The position numbers were made by a program, and so were the translations under genes. DNA of 14,275 nucleotides from an uncultured Chthoniobacterales bacterium (GTDB lineage: Bacteria; Verrucomicrobiota; Verrucomicrobiia; Chthoniobacterales; UBA10450): contig CATPAW010000070.1 of assembly GCA_955652255.1 (NCBI GenBank), positions 1 through 14,275 on the forward strand, written 5' to 3'. The notes below the pieces were generated by a model, which saw only the letters and a program-made list of their open reading frames with translations, did no database searches and was not told where the DNA came from. Positions 14,236-14,275 of the stretch are shown here, in pieces. Numbering within the stretch: the first letter of the stretch is position 1; each line of letters opens with the position of its first letter.

Positions 14236-14275
14236 ATGGGCGGTAGTCTCATCTCCCGTCGATCGCCGGCTCGAA
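14236..14275. other. Window end, unassigned
   Basis: Forty bases after the terminator. An ATG at 14236 opens a plus-strand frame to the window edge, but it has no ribosome site and immediately abuts the terminator, so I do not call a gene. Confidence 0.3.

Overview
The window looks like chromosomal housekeeping DNA from a Gram-negative soil or sediment bacterium, most likely Verrucomicrobiota (Spartobacteria/Chthoniobacterales, 'Candidatus Udaeobacter'-like). This rests on protein flavour, GC-rich coding sequence, weak or absent Shine-Dalgarno sites, an outer-membrane barrel of a type I associate with that group, and short wordy repeats between genes. It is an inference, not a database result. 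I see no transposase, integrase, phage gene, CRISPR array, tRNA or rRNA.

Layout: (1) 1-912, the 3' two-thirds of mpl (murein peptide recycling ligase), cut by the window edge and converging on a small secreted NTF2-like protein gene (968-1423, minus). A 20-bp AT-rich hairpin sits between them. (2) 1528-6065, a type II secretion/type IV pilus cluster on the plus strand: gspD secretin, a small exported peptidoglycan-binding protein, and the gspE/pilB ATPase. (3) 6097-6759, rpe (ribulose-phosphate 3-epimerase) on the minus strand, convergent with gspE. (4) 6955-13318, a cell-shape cluster on the plus strand: mreB, mreC, mreD, mrdA (PBP2), then rng (RNase G/E). mreC-mreD and mreD-mrdA overlap by ATGA, so they are translationally coupled. 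The cluster is preceded by a leader able to form a 16-bp stem. (5) 13476-14174, a small outer-membrane beta-barrel gene with the only strong ribosome binding site in the window and its own intrinsic terminator.

Most genes serve the envelope: wall precursor recycling (mpl), a machine that crosses the wall and outer membrane (gspD, peptidoglycan binder, gspE), the elongasome (mreBCD, PBP2) and an outer-membrane protein. The gene content is conventional. The least explained signal is between genes. Three different intergenic spots each hold exactly four tandem units of 7 or 8 bases, resembling the short tandemly repeated repetitive (STRR) sequences known from cyanobacteria. Also present are a dispersed ~30-base motif (8060 and 14171), a palindrome that supplies the rpe stop codon, and the structured mreB leader. 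No stretch longer than 300 bases lacks a gene.
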